This document shows, in pieces, positions 35,488-44,246 of a stretch of 64,000 nucleotides of DNA (positions are counted from its first letter, which is position 1; each line of letters begins with the position of its first letter). The DNA comes from Chloroflexota bacterium (GTDB lineage Bacteria; Chloroflexota; Anaerolineae; Aggregatilineales; Phototrophicaceae), in contig JAPOVL010000033.1 of the NCBI GenBank assembly GCA_026708115.1, positions 106,519 to 170,518 on the forward strand, in the 5' to 3' direction. Below the pieces are notes generated by a model, which did no database searches, was not told the DNA's origin, and worked only from the letters and a program-made list of their open reading frames with translations. The position numbers were made by a program, and so were the translations under genes.

Positions 35488-36267
35488 TCACCGCAGGGCT
35501 CGTATAAGGGATAGCGTGGCTGCAAGCGCGCGATCGCTCCCCTCTAAAGTTCCGTTCCACAAGCTGAAGAGAATGCCCGCGGTGTCGCTCTTGGCCAAGA
35601 CCTGCCGCAGTGAATCGATACTTTCCGCCAAGGACGGTCCGTTCGGTTCGGGATAACTCATGGCGGGCATGTCTTCACAGTCGACGACATCGGTATCGAA
35701 GTGGATGTAAAGCGGCTTTCTTGGCAGAGCGGCTTGATTGAGCGCGTCCAAGCTCTCGTAAACTATCACTTGGCTTCCGCGCAGCATGATTTCTTCTTCG
35801 GGATCGAGATTGCGCACATCGCTAACAATCACATCGGATTCGGCGATGGGCTCAAGGTTGATACCCCGCATCAGATGTTGATTGCCGCGCCCGACCAGCG
35901 CCGCCAAAGGCATGCCGCCGAGGAACCCGCTCGGTGTCGTTTCCGGCGTGTTGAAGTCGCCATGCGAATCATACCAGAGGACGGTAGGCGCCTGTCTTTC
36001 CAGACCCTTGACCATGCCCAGGCAACTCGTGCAATCGTTGGCGAATACGACCGGGACCTTGTCCGGAAAAGCCTTGATGGTATCCGCGAGCGCGCGATTG
36101 ACAGCCACAACCGGGTCGTCGGACGCTTGAAAATCGGGCTGAATGTCGGCCCAATCAGCATCCAATTCATCAGCGACGCCCGCTGCGCGCAACGCTTGAA
36201 CTTCAGTGCGATCGCGTCGCTTTTCGCCCAGATAGTAGGGCACGCCGATACAGATGTAATTCGACAT
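35488..36267 (-). CDS. Arginase/agmatinase-like (ureohydrolase fold) protein
   Basis: 259 residues. Two of the metal-binding motifs are present: WYDSHGDFNTPE (usual DAHxD) and HFDTDVVDC (usual SxDxDxxDP). The first motif GGDH is not seen; the corresponding stretch is VFANDCTSC, so the first metal-ligand His seems replaced. This occurs in distant members of the ureohydrolase superfamily whose substrate is not arginine, so a specific reaction is not assigned. Middle gene of a three-gene operon with 9-10 base gaps. Confidence 0.75.
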   Translation of the reverse strand: MSNYICIGVPYYLGEKRRDRTEVQALRAAGVADELDADWADIQPDFQASDDPVVAVNRALADTIKAFPDKVPVVFANDCTSCLGMVKGLERQAPTVLWYDSHGDFNTPETTPSGFLGGMPLAALVGRGNQHLMRGINLEPIAESDVIVSDVRNLDPEEEIMLRGSQVIVYESLDALNQAALPRKPLYIHFDTDVVDCEDMPAMSYPEPNGPSLAESIDSLRQVLAKSDTAGILFSLWNGTLEGSDRALAATLSLIRALR

Positions 36268-36277
36268 TGCATTGCTC

Positions 36278-37270
36278 CTATTGAATAATCAAGACTTGCC
36301 CAACATAAATGAGGTTGGGATTGAGCAGACCATTGGCGGCGGCAATATCCCACATATTGCGCCCGTACAGGTTTGCGATGCTCGCCAGAGTCTCGCCGCG
36401 ACGCACAACATGACTCTGCGCTTCAGCAGAGACGGCGGCGGATTGCTGTCCGCTCAAACCGGTTGCCAGCGGCACTATAATAATCTCGCCGGCGTACAAG
36501 CGACTCTCGCCCCGTAGATTGTTCAAGTCCAACAGATCTTGCAAAGGCACGGCATAGCGCTGCGCCAGGGCTTCGACTGTGTCACCCGGCTGAACGACGC
36601 GTATGCGATAGAGCAATTTGGGAAGTGTCGGCACGGATGTCGGAACGACGGTTGGCACAATTGTGGACACAGATTTCGCCGCCACAGCTTCAAGAGTCGC
36701 TGTAGCGACGGCTTGCTCCTCAAATGCCGGAACTTTAAGGACCTGACCGACGTAGATCCGGTTCGGATTGGCAAGATTGTTGACAGTTGCCAGCGTCTGC
36801 CAATCCAGGCCGTAGCGCTGGGCGATCCGGTTTAGCGCTTCGCCCGGCTGAACGACATGGCTGCCCTCGAAACCATCCAACGCGCCTTCCGGCAAATGGA
36901 TGGTTTGCCCGCTTATGAGGTGACTCTCGCGCTGGATATTGTTCGCCGCCATCAAATCAGCTACGGTGACGCCATAACGAGCGGCAATCGACCGGATGCT
37001 ATCTTCCGGCCCCACTTGATGGCTGAGTAGTTGTATCTCTGGCACGGGAATGCGTAGTATCTGCCCACGCGCAAGGAACTCGTCGTCGCTCAGATTGTTG
37101 CGTTCCAGCAGCGCCTCTACCGACACTCGAAAATGCGCCGCGATCGATTCCAAACTGTCGCCCGCTTGAACCGTGTACCATTCATCGTTTGCTGATGCGC
37201 TGAAAACGCTCCAAAGCAGAAGGGCGGTTGTTATCGCAATGCAACAGATCCTTCGAGGCAAAGCGCGCAT
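36278..37270 (-). CDS. Exported protein with five LysM domains
   Basis: 330 residues. Signal peptide (ICCIAITTALLLWSVFSASA), then LysM repeats at about 31-75, 83-127, 137-181, 222-267 and 286-330, each ending in a (I/V)-Y/L-x-GQ-x-L-x-(I/V) pattern such as YVGQVLKVP. A Pro/Thr/Val-rich linker (about 200-217) separates repeats 3 and 4. LysM binds peptidoglycan or chitin-like GlcNAc polymers; with no catalytic domain it probably acts as a wall-binding adaptor. First gene of the operon with the ureohydrolase-like and P1-peptidase genes. Confidence 0.9.
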   Translation of the reverse strand: MRALPRRICCIAITTALLLWSVFSASANDEWYTVQAGDSLESIAAHFRVSVEALLERNNLSDDEFLARGQILRIPVPEIQLLSHQVGPEDSIRSIAARYGVTVADLMAANNIQRESHLISGQTIHLPEGALDGFEGSHVVQPGEALNRIAQRYGLDWQTLATVNNLANPNRIYVGQVLKVPAFEEQAVATATLEAVAAKSVSTIVPTVVPTSVPTLPKLLYRIRVVQPGDTVEALAQRYAVPLQDLLDLNNLRGESRLYAGEIIIVPLATGLSGQQSAAVSAEAQSHVVRRGETLASIANLYGRNMWDIAAANGLLNPNLIYVGQVLIIQ

Positions 37271-37434
37271 GCCCGTGTCCCTTATCGATCGTACATGACT
37301 GACCGAGCTAGATTAGAATTCACCCAAACTCACGCATTGTCGGCAGCCACACTATATTTGAGATTATAAACCCATGCTGCGAATTGCGTGCAGACTATCC
37401 CGTGTTGCGTGGTGGTCGCACTTGCGCGCCGGGG

Positions 37435-38088
37435 CTAGAGCCCGCTCAAATGCGTGACAGGCAAGTTGAGCGCTTCCTTAAGGATCTGCCAGTGGAAGGC
37501 CAGAAACTCTCGCAACAGCGAATGAGGATAGGAGTACCGATGATGAATGCGCTCCGCGGGAACGGGACTGGCATAAACTTCGACGCCCTGCTGAGTAAAC
37601 AGCCAGACCGCGCGTAGCATGTGATAGCTGTCGCTGACCAGCACGGCGCTTGTCCAGCCGCGTTTTCTCATCACTTGGCTGCTGAAGAGGGCGTTTTCCT
37701 CAGTGCTGCGGCTTTTGTCTTCGAGCAGGATCGCGGATTGGGGCAGGTCCCGCATTCGCAGGATTTCACGGCAAGCATCGGCTTCGCTGCGCGGGAAAGA
37801 CTCGGCTTGGCCGCCGGCGCAAATGACTGCCGGCGCGATACCCTCGCGCCACAAATCAGCGGCTTGCAAGCTGCGCCGGGTTAGGGCCGGTCCCGGTCTG
37901 CCGTCAGGGCGCAGGCCCGCGCCCAGCACGATGATGACGTCTGCCGGGCTCCTACTGTCTTGTCTGCCGGCGATATGAATGGCGGTCAAAAACGCTGCGA
38001 AATAAAGCATCGCGGCTAGCAGACAAAACAGTATGACGCGCTTGAAAATCATTCGGCGTTTGGTCTTTTGTACGGCATTGTTGTTCAT
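37435..38088 (-). CDS. YdcF/SanA-like DUF218 membrane protein
   Basis: About 217 residues from ATG 38088 (a GTG eight codons upstream is the alternative). One N-terminal membrane helix (ILFCLLAAMLYFAAFLTAI) and then the DUF218 core: ADVIIVLGAGLRPDGRPGPALTRR, CAGGQ...RSEADA, EDKSRSTEENA and VSDSYHML. Relatives (YdcF, SanA) have a Rossmann-like fold and are linked to envelope integrity, without a firmly known reaction. Confidence 0.82.
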   Translation of the reverse strand: MNNNAVQKTKRRMIFKRVILFCLLAAMLYFAAFLTAIHIAGRQDSRSPADVIIVLGAGLRPDGRPGPALTRRSLQAADLWREGIAPAVICAGGQAESFPRSEADACREILRMRDLPQSAILLEDKSRSTEENALFSSQVMRKRGWTSAVLVSDSYHMLRAVWLFTQQGVEVYASPVPAERIHHRYSYPHSLLREFLAFHWQILKEALNLPVTHLSGL

Positions 38089-38297
38089 CGACGGGCAATT
38101 CTCTTTTTCCACTACCTAAGGCCGCAATTGCAGTTGAATAACAGGTTCAGACAGATGTGCTTCGCTCGCGCGCGGTAGAAGAGTGTCAAATTATACATGA
38201 TGACCAGTTTTTCGCAGTAGTAGAATCTGCTTCATCACGCGTCACGTGGATACGTACCATCGCCATCAGTATAGCATAGGAGACGTGTTTGACTTTG

Positions 38298-38326
38298 TTG
38301 ACAGAGGAGCGACAAAAGTATACTAT
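38298..38326 (+). promoter_or_regulatory. Promoter upstream of the small accessory genes
   Basis: TTGACA, 17-base spacer, TACTAT, with a TATAAT overlapping three bases further. Perfect -35; about 50 bases upstream of the start at 38378. Confidence 0.6.
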
Positions 38327-38377
38327 AATCGTCGTATAGCAAGTGCTTGAGTCTTCTATTCTTACCTGAGGAAAGCT

Positions 38378-38617
38378 ATGAAAGAATATACTCCCAAGTC
38401 AAATCGGTTGCACTTGGTTTCAACACCGACAGCTTGGACAGGTATAGGTAGCTTAATTGATGTCTGCGGCGTATTGAATACGTACCATGTCGCGCCTTCG
38501 GGTGCAAAAGCGGACTATGAAGCTCTTCGTTCTGACTGGTTGGCGGTGGGCGATCTTATCACCGAAGCCATAACATTACACAAAGAAACGATTGACAGCG
38601 ATGTTAGCGAGCGATGA
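38378..38617 (+). CDS. Small protein of unknown function
   Basis: 79 residues with GAGGAAA six bases before the ATG, and a consensus promoter upstream. Sequence: an N-terminal polar start, TAWTGIGSLIDVCGVLNTYH in the middle and a helical end (DWLAVGDLITEAITL). Not recognised. Its end overlaps the following DUF2335-like gene, so the two are probably a pair. Confidence 0.55.
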   Translation: MKEYTPKSNRLHLVSTPTAWTGIGSLIDVCGVLNTYHVAPSGAKADYEALRSDWLAVGDLITEAITLHKETIDSDVSER

Positions 38618-39143
38618 AGAAACGGTTGCAGGCAAATCATCCGAAAATAACGACCCGATAGAAGACAATCCAATACCACCTGAACTAATTGAATATGTTC
38701 CCGCAGAGAAACGCGAAGAAATAATTCGCGAGATCGTTCTTCACGAACAATATTTAGGTCCACTAGCTCATCCAAGAATTGCCGCTGGTTACGAACGGCT
38801 TTTACCTGGGAGCGTTGACCGAATTCTCACTATGGCGGAGGAACAGCAGCGCCACAGGTTGAAACAGGAAGATCGCGGGCAACAGGCGGCCATAGAACGC
38901 GATAAACGCGGCATGAATCGCGGTTTTACCCTCGCCATGGCTTTGATGCTTGTAAGCGCCTTAGCGATTTACTTGGGATCCGATCTGGTCGGGTTTGGTA
39001 TGGTGGCTACGTCTGTCGTATCGCTGGCTGGGGTGTTTCTATACAGTCATCACAGTACGCAGCAGGAACTGCGAGAAAAGCGCGAAGCGTTGCAGAAGCC
39101 ATCCTCGCCTCCTGAACCGCCGCAGAGCGAGGAGGCAAGCTAA
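38601..39143 (+). CDS. DUF2335-like membrane protein
   Basis: About 180 residues from ATG 38601, or from a TTG at 38592. An acidic N-terminus, a helical soluble part (LLPGSVDRILTMAEEQQRHRLKQED), two membrane helices (about 110-150) and a Pro/Glu-rich tail. The HR-x-x-QE pattern before two helices is that of DUF2335 proteins, which occur in mobile or phage-like surroundings. Overlaps the upstream 79-residue gene by 17 bases. Confidence 0.65.
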   Translation: MLASDEETVAGKSSENNDPIEDNPIPPELIEYVPAEKREEIIREIVLHEQYLGPLAHPRIAAGYERLLPGSVDRILTMAEEQQRHRLKQEDRGQQAAIERDKRGMNRGFTLAMALMLVSALAIYLGSDLVGFGMVATSVVSLAGVFLYSHHSTQQELREKREALQKPSSPPEPPQSEEAS

Positions 39144-39195
39144 CAAAGTATTACAACATCTGCCGCTTCGCCCACTCGTGCGATATGAACTCCTC

Positions 39196-39651
39196 TCATT
39201 TTCGGAACATGAGGATTAGCCCCGACGATGTGTTTTTCTTTGGTACACGAAAGAGCAAAACGTCCAAACACTTTGAAAACTTCAATTCAACTATGAAAGG
39301 ATCCAATTCATCAGGTATCATCTCATCTACTCGCAAGTCATTTATGCTAAGAAATGACACAAAGGGAGAGAGAAGAGTGTAATCTTCCTCTTGAAATGTG
39401 GTCAGGTTTTCTTTATCCAAAATGACCTCAACATTACAGAATCTAGGATTCCAACTGAATACTACATCGAGCATAGCTAACACTGCCCACGTACCATCCA
39501 TGTTCAAAAGAGTCTGGTGTTCCAAATCATTGCCCGACATCTGTGAAACGTTTTGAATAAGAATGGTGCGCTGGCTCATATCGATTTCGTTTTGCGCTGC
39601 CGTTCCGATTGAAGCAACCAGGAACAGTAGCAAAGCTACTAAGAGCTTCAC
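39196..39651 (-). CDS. Small exported protein of unknown function
   Basis: 151 residues. Signal peptide MKLLVALLLFLVASIGTAAQ, then a mainly beta-like soluble domain with two cysteines (FCNVEV and FSKCLDV), which could form a disulfide. Not recognised. Lies on the opposite strand to the preceding pair and separately from nrdJ. Confidence 0.6.
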   Translation of the reverse strand: MKLLVALLLFLVASIGTAAQNEIDMSQRTILIQNVSQMSGNDLEHQTLLNMDGTWAVLAMLDVVFSWNPRFCNVEVILDKENLTTFQEEDYTLLSPFVSFLSINDLRVDEMIPDELDPFIVELKFSKCLDVLLFRVPKKNTSSGLILMFRK

Positions 39652-39717
39652 TGTGCCAACTCCTCTTCGTCAAAGAGTGATTACGAATGAGCTAGTGTGG
39701 ATCGGTAGGCTCAAGGC

Positions 39718-42252
39718 CTAACACTCGCTGTAACCACAAGTAAGGCACCTGCGGCAACTCTCCGCGCGGATCAGCGACGTTGTCCCGCATTCGGGGCAGA
39801 TATCCGCTCCCGAGATAGCGCCGTTGGCGGCGGCGTCTCCCGATGTGTCATCGTCCTCCATGGGCAAATCCAGTTGCAAAGGCTGATCTTCCGGGAAGAA
39901 CTCCATCTGCAGGACGCGCGCTACGGCATCGGGCAGCGAAAGCACGCGCTTGGGACCAAATCCGATGGGGCGCGCCCCGCCGATATCCTGCAGCTGCTCG
40001 ATGATCAGCCGCAGCATCTCGCGCCGGTTCTGTGGGGCGGTGGTGCGCAACTGAAGCGAGATCATTCGGCCCAGACTCTCGGCATCGGCCTGGATGTCCG
40101 TACCCGCCTTGCCGATAGCGATGAATACCTCGAAGGGGTTGCCGCGCTCGTCGCGGTTGATGGTGATATAGGCTTTGCCAAAGGGCGTTTGCGTCTTGAC
40201 CGTCAATCCCTGCAGACTGTCCGGACGCGGGTAAACGCGATGCGGCGTGGATGCCGGCTCGGCTTCGTCGCCTGGCTCCGCCTTGGCCGCGGGCTTCAAG
40301 TCTTCCATTTCATTTTCGGCTCGTTCGTCGCCCTTGAGCATCAGCACCTGCTCGTCTCGGCTGCCATCGCGATAGATCGTGCCGCCTTTACAGCCCAGTT
40401 CATACATTTTGCGATAGAGATCGCTGACCTGTTCGACGGTGTAGTCATTGGGCACGTTGCAAGTCTTGCTGATGGCGCTGTCAATCCAGCGCTGGAACGC
40501 GCCCTGCACCTTGACGTGCTCTTCCGGCGACAGGTCCATGGCGGTGACGAAATAATCCGGCAACTCCTTGGCATCGGGATGCGCCTCGTACCAATCTTTG
40601 ACGATCGGCACCTGTTCTTCGTGCAAGCCCAGGCGGCTCTTGCGATAGTATACCCAGGAGAAAAACGGCTCCACGCCTGTCGAGGTATTGACCATGGTTC
40701 CCGTTGTACCGGTTGGCGCTTGTGTCAGCAGGGTGACATTGCGAATGCCGTCGCGACGGACTTTCTGCCGCAGATTATCCGGCATCGCCTGCATATAGCC
40801 GCTCTCGATGAACTTCTCGGCATCAAATTGGGCGAAGGCGCCTTTCTCCAGCGCCAAATCACTCGATGTTTCATAGGCAGTGATGGCTATCGTCTTGTAG
40901 ATTTGCTCGATTAATTCCACGGACTCATCGCTGCCGTAACGCACGCCGAGCTTCAGCATCAATTCGGCGATGCCCATTGTTCCCAAGCCAACGCGCCGTT
41001 CAGCCATTTGCACGCGCTCGTTTTCTTCGAAGAAATAGGGCGTCGTGTCGATGACATTGTCCAGGAAGCGCGTCGAATACGCGACAGTCCGGCGTAAATC
41101 ATCCCAGGCGACATCGCGATTGTTTTCGTCGTAGAAGCGCGACAAGTTGATCGCACCCAGATTGCAAACTGAAAAGGCGCCCAGCGGCTGTTCGCCACAG
41201 GGATTGGTCGAAATCAGCGGATTGAAATACCAGCTATTCGCCATCTTGTTGCTGCGCTCGTTAAACCAAACCCCCGGCTCTGCGCTGGCCCAGGCGCTCT
41301 CGACGATCGCATGCCAAAGGTCGCGCGCTTTTACCGTTTTGTATTGAATGACCTTGCGCCCGGATGCGACCCAGGTATTGAGGTCGCCGTCCCAAAACGC
41401 GTCGTAATCAGGATCGCGCGTGTCTGGGAAGATTAAGGGCCAGTCGTCGTCCGCGGCAACAGCTTCCATCAAACGGTCGGAGACGCCGACGCTGATATTG
41501 GCGTTGGTGATCTGGCCCGCTTCACGTTTGCTGTTGATGAAGTTGAAGACATCGGGATGCCAGTCGTTCAGGATAAGCATCAGCGCGCCGCGCCGGCTGC
41601 CGCCTTGCTCAATGAGGCCGGTGACAAAGCTGTACAAGGCGCCCCAGGACACCGCGCCGCTGGAACGACCGTTAACCCCTTTGACATAAGAATGGCGCGG
41701 ACGCAAGGTCGACAAGTTGATGCCGACGCCGCCGCCCCGCGACATGATCTCGGTCATTTGAGTCAGCGTAGTCATGATCCCTTCGCGAGAATCATCAGGC
41801 GACGGAATGACGTAGCAGTTGTAGTAAGTCAGATCTTGGTCCGTGCCAGCCGCTGTGAGGATACGTCCCCCGGGTACGAACTTCCAGTCGTCCAGCAACC
41901 AGCGGAACTTCTCCGACCATTCATCCTGTTTGGCCGGATTCGCTTCTGTCGCGGCGACGCCACGCGCCACCCGGTCCATCATCTGCGCCGGCTCGGTTTC
42001 GATCGGTTTGTCGACATGTTCGAGGTCGCGCGCCACCACCTCGCCATCGAGCAGGGTGACAGTCACTTGCGGCAGGTTTATCTCGGTCACCGTGCCAACC
42101 TCGCGCTGGCCGGTTTTGGCATTGATGACCACAATCACCTTATCGCCTACGGTCAGGGACCTGCGGGTCATATCTTTCTGCGCGTAGCGATCAAGGAAAA
42201 TCTTGTATCCAAGTTCGTGCAAGGCGCTTCGTGTGGCGTGAGTCTGGACCAT
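39718..42252 (-). CDS. nrdJ: Adenosylcobalamin-dependent (class II) ribonucleotide reductase
   Basis: 844 residues. Makes deoxyribonucleotides with a B12 radical, so it works with or without oxygen. Visible elements: NCYVIP (first substrate-site Cys), NPCGEQPLGAFSVCNLG (catalytic Cys and partner), PTGTTGTM in the barrel, a TSCPD-like region (TPFGKAYITIN) and a C-terminal zinc-ribbon/thiol shuttle CPECG...CRRCLTCGYSEC. Residues about 30-90 (TVGDKVIVVINAKTGQREVG) look like an inserted small KOW/SH3-like beta domain not usual in NrdJ. The start codon lies behind a hairpin (42262-42299) that would mask its AGGA. Confidence 0.94.
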   Translation of the reverse strand: MVQTHATRSALHELGYKIFLDRYAQKDMTRRSLTVGDKVIVVINAKTGQREVGTVTEINLPQVTVTLLDGEVVARDLEHVDKPIETEPAQMMDRVARGVAATEANPAKQDEWSEKFRWLLDDWKFVPGGRILTAAGTDQDLTYYNCYVIPSPDDSREGIMTTLTQMTEIMSRGGGVGINLSTLRPRHSYVKGVNGRSSGAVSWGALYSFVTGLIEQGGSRRGALMLILNDWHPDVFNFINSKREAGQITNANISVGVSDRLMEAVAADDDWPLIFPDTRDPDYDAFWDGDLNTWVASGRKVIQYKTVKARDLWHAIVESAWASAEPGVWFNERSNKMANSWYFNPLISTNPCGEQPLGAFSVCNLGAINLSRFYDENNRDVAWDDLRRTVAYSTRFLDNVIDTTPYFFEENERVQMAERRVGLGTMGIAELMLKLGVRYGSDESVELIEQIYKTIAITAYETSSDLALEKGAFAQFDAEKFIESGYMQAMPDNLRQKVRRDGIRNVTLLTQAPTGTTGTMVNTSTGVEPFFSWVYYRKSRLGLHEEQVPIVKDWYEAHPDAKELPDYFVTAMDLSPEEHVKVQGAFQRWIDSAISKTCNVPNDYTVEQVSDLYRKMYELGCKGGTIYRDGSRDEQVLMLKGDERAENEMEDLKPAAKAEPGDEAEPASTPHRVYPRPDSLQGLTVKTQTPFGKAYITINRDERGNPFEVFIAIGKAGTDIQADAESLGRMISLQLRTTAPQNRREMLRLIIEQLQDIGGARPIGFGPKRVLSLPDAVARVLQMEFFPEDQPLQLDLPMEDDDTSGDAAANGAISGADICPECGTTSLIRAESCRRCLTCGYSEC

Positions 42253-42261
42253 GAGAGGGCT

Positions 42262-42299
42262 ATCCTAAACAGAATCGTTCAAATCAGGGCATTTAGGAT
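42262..42299 (-). promoter_or_regulatory. Hairpin covering the nrdJ ribosome-binding site
   Basis: On the minus strand ATCCTAAA, a 22-base loop and TTTAGGAT: a perfect 8-bp inverted repeat. The right arm contains the AGGA that lies 10 bases before the nrdJ ATG, so pairing would block translation initiation. No cobalamin riboswitch was recognised. Confidence 0.4.
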
Positions 42300-42825
42300 T
42301 TCATGACTAGCGCGCCTCGTATCTCAGTCAATCGCTGGCGCAATGTAGACGTCAGAGGCGTTTTTAGAACGGACAATTTCTAGTGAAATGGATTTCTCTT
42401 TTATAGCACGGAAGGCATTGATTGTCGAACAGAAACGACAGAAAAATGAGTTTGATTTCCTGCAAATCGACCCGCGTTTCGACAAACCCTTGCAATACCA
42501 AACGACGCAGCTTTTGTTCGAAAAATACAACGGTTTCGATGAAGCCTTATCACTCGGTATCGCGTCGAAAATGGCCGCATTCCTACGACATGATATTACG
42601 CGATTCACCACCAAAAACGCGGCCAGATTGGCGTCAAAAGCGCTTCATGCCAGCGCGTCGAATCTCCTAAACTGCGTGATGAAAACCGGCACGATCCGAA
42701 TTGGAGCCGATGTATATTCGACAAGTGTGACGGTCGTAGATTCAGTGATGTTCAATTACGAACGTCCTACCCGGTCTACCCTACGTCATGGTTGTCATCT
42801 TTTGCGAAGTCAATATGGTCAGAAC
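42300..42825. other. Intergenic region between nrdJ and the ftsZ terminator
   Basis: About 525 bases without a convincing gene. Open frames in both directions lack ribosome-binding sites and recognisable protein features. It should contain the nrdJ promoter, but no good hexamer pair was found. Confidence 0.5.
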
Positions 42826-42851
42826 AAAAAAGTGGGCCGTCAAAGCCCACT
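42826..42851 (-). terminator. Terminator of the dcw cluster after ftsZ
   Basis: AGTGGGC, a 7-base loop and GCCCACT followed by TTTTTG on the minus strand, about 27 bases after the ftsZ stop codon. Confidence 0.88.
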
Positions 42852-42877
42852 CTTGTCTCGTTTCAGTTGTTGCGGGT

Positions 42878-44113
42878 CTATTCCCGGCGATTCCTCTTGC
42901 GCAAGAACGCTGGCAACTCAGTGTTCTTCGGATCAATATTCTCATAAGTACGCGGATCTTCCTGTGGGGACGATGCGGGGCCCATCTGTTGACGCTGGAA
43001 AGATGATCCGCCCCCACTGGATATCGACTCTCCAGGGGACGGCGCCTCGATTTCAACATCCTCGTATATCGGTCGCTGCACCGGCGTTGGTGCATGCGGT
43101 ACCGGCGTCGGTTGGCGGATCGGCAACGTGCCCGCTTCTTTCATGCTCGCCTCGAGCCGGCTCCGCTCAAACCCGGTCGCGATCACGGTGATGTGGACCT
43201 CATCGCCCATACTCTCGTCAATGTGGGCGCCAAAGATCAAGTTACATTCCGGATGCGCGCTGTCCTTGATAATTGCCGCCGCTTCGTTGACCTCGAATAG
43301 TGTCAGGTCGCTGCCACCGGTGATCGAGAACAGGATACCTCGCGCGCCGTCGATCGTGACGTCCAGCAAGCCGCTGGTGATCGCCTGGTCTGCCGCGGCG
43401 CGAGCCCGGTCGTCGCCGGCCGCGCGTCCCACTGCCATCAGCGCCGCGCCGCCTTCGGACATAATCGTGCGCACATCGGCAAAATCGAGATTGATCAAGC
43501 CGGGCACGGTGATCAACTCGGATATGCCCTGGATGCCTTGACGCAATACATCATCGGCCAGCGAGAAGGCCTGCTGCAGCGTGGAGCGCTTGTCCGCCAT
43601 CTGCAAGAGACGATCATTCGGGATAACGATCAGGGTATCAACCTGGCTCTTCAATCCCTCAATGCCTGTTTTGGCAAGCTGAGCGCGGCGAGTTCCTTCA
43701 AAGGTAAAGGGACGGGTCACGACGCCAATGGTCAAAGCGCCCAACTCTTTGGCGATTTGCGCGATCACTGGTGAAGCGCCGGTGCCCGTGCCGCCGCCCA
43801 TACCGCAGGCAACAAAGATCATGTCAGAACCGCGCAAGACCTCGAGCAGGTCTTCCGAACTCTCTTCAGCTGCTTTTCGCCCGATCTCTGGATTGCCGCC
43901 GGCGCCCAATCCGCGCGTCAATTTGTCTCCAATACGCACACGCGTTTTGGCTTTGGAAAGCATCAAGGCCTGGTTGTCCGTGTTGACTGCGATGAATTCG
44001 ACGCCTCCAAGACCCTCGTTGATCATGCGATTCACGGCGTTGCCACCGCCACCACCGACACCAACGACTTTTATTTGCGCGAAATTCTCACCTGTAATTA
44101 GATCGTTGACCAT
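42878..44113 (-). CDS. ftsZ: Cell division protein FtsZ
   Basis: 411 residues; tubulin-like GTPase that forms the division ring. Nucleotide-binding [16 protein letters not shown], tubulin signature [10 protein letters not shown], and the synergy-loop region [11 protein letters not shown] are all present. A variable linker (about 320-390) is followed by the C-terminal peptide [11 protein letters not shown] that would bind FtsA. AAAGGA lies nine bases before the ATG and a promoter at 44174-44201 gives it its own transcript. Last gene of the dcw cluster. Confidence 0.97.
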   Translation of the reverse strand: MVNDLITGENFAQIKVVGVGGGGGNAVNRMINEGLGGVEFIAVNTDNQALMLSKAKTRVRIGDKLTRGLGAGGNPEIGRKAAEESSEDLLEVLRGSDMIFVACGMGGGTGTGASPVIAQIAKELGALTIGVVTRPFTFEGTRRAQLAKTGIEGLKSQVDTLIVIPNDRLLQMADKRSTLQQAFSLADDVLRQGIQGISELITVPGLINLDFADVRTIMSEGGAALMAVGRAAGDDRARAAADQAITSGLLDVTIDGARGILFSITGGSDLTLFEVNEAAAIIKDSAHPECNLIFGAHIDESMGDEVHITVIATGFERSRLEASMKEAGTLPIRQPTPVPHAPTPVQRPIYEDVEIEAPSPGESISSGGGSSFQRQQMGPASSPQEDPRTYENIDPKNTELPAFLRKRNRRE

Positions 44114-44173
44114 TGTGACTTTCCTTTGAAATCAACGCGTTTACGCAACGCAATTGCCAGATTACTGCCCTTT

Positions 44174-44201
44174 ATTGTACGCCCATTCATAGCGAACGCA
44201 A
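44174..44201 (-). promoter_or_regulatory. ftsZ: Promoter of ftsZ
   Basis: On the minus strand TTGCGT, 16-base spacer, TACAAT; about 60 bases upstream of the ftsZ ATG, in the 133-base gap after ftsA. Confidence 0.6.
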
Positions 44202-44246
44202 ATCAAATATGAAGCAAAAATTAAAATGAAATACAGCCTTGTTTTC

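Noticed and set aside
39874..40914. 346-codon open frame antisense to nrdJ
   Set aside because: Opposite to conserved NrdJ motifs; no start signals; typical antisense frame in GC-rich coding DNA.
42388..43191. Plus-strand open frame of 267 codons next to and into ftsZ
   Set aside because: No ribosome-binding site, no family features, and its second half is antisense to the ftsZ 3' end and runs through the ftsZ terminator.
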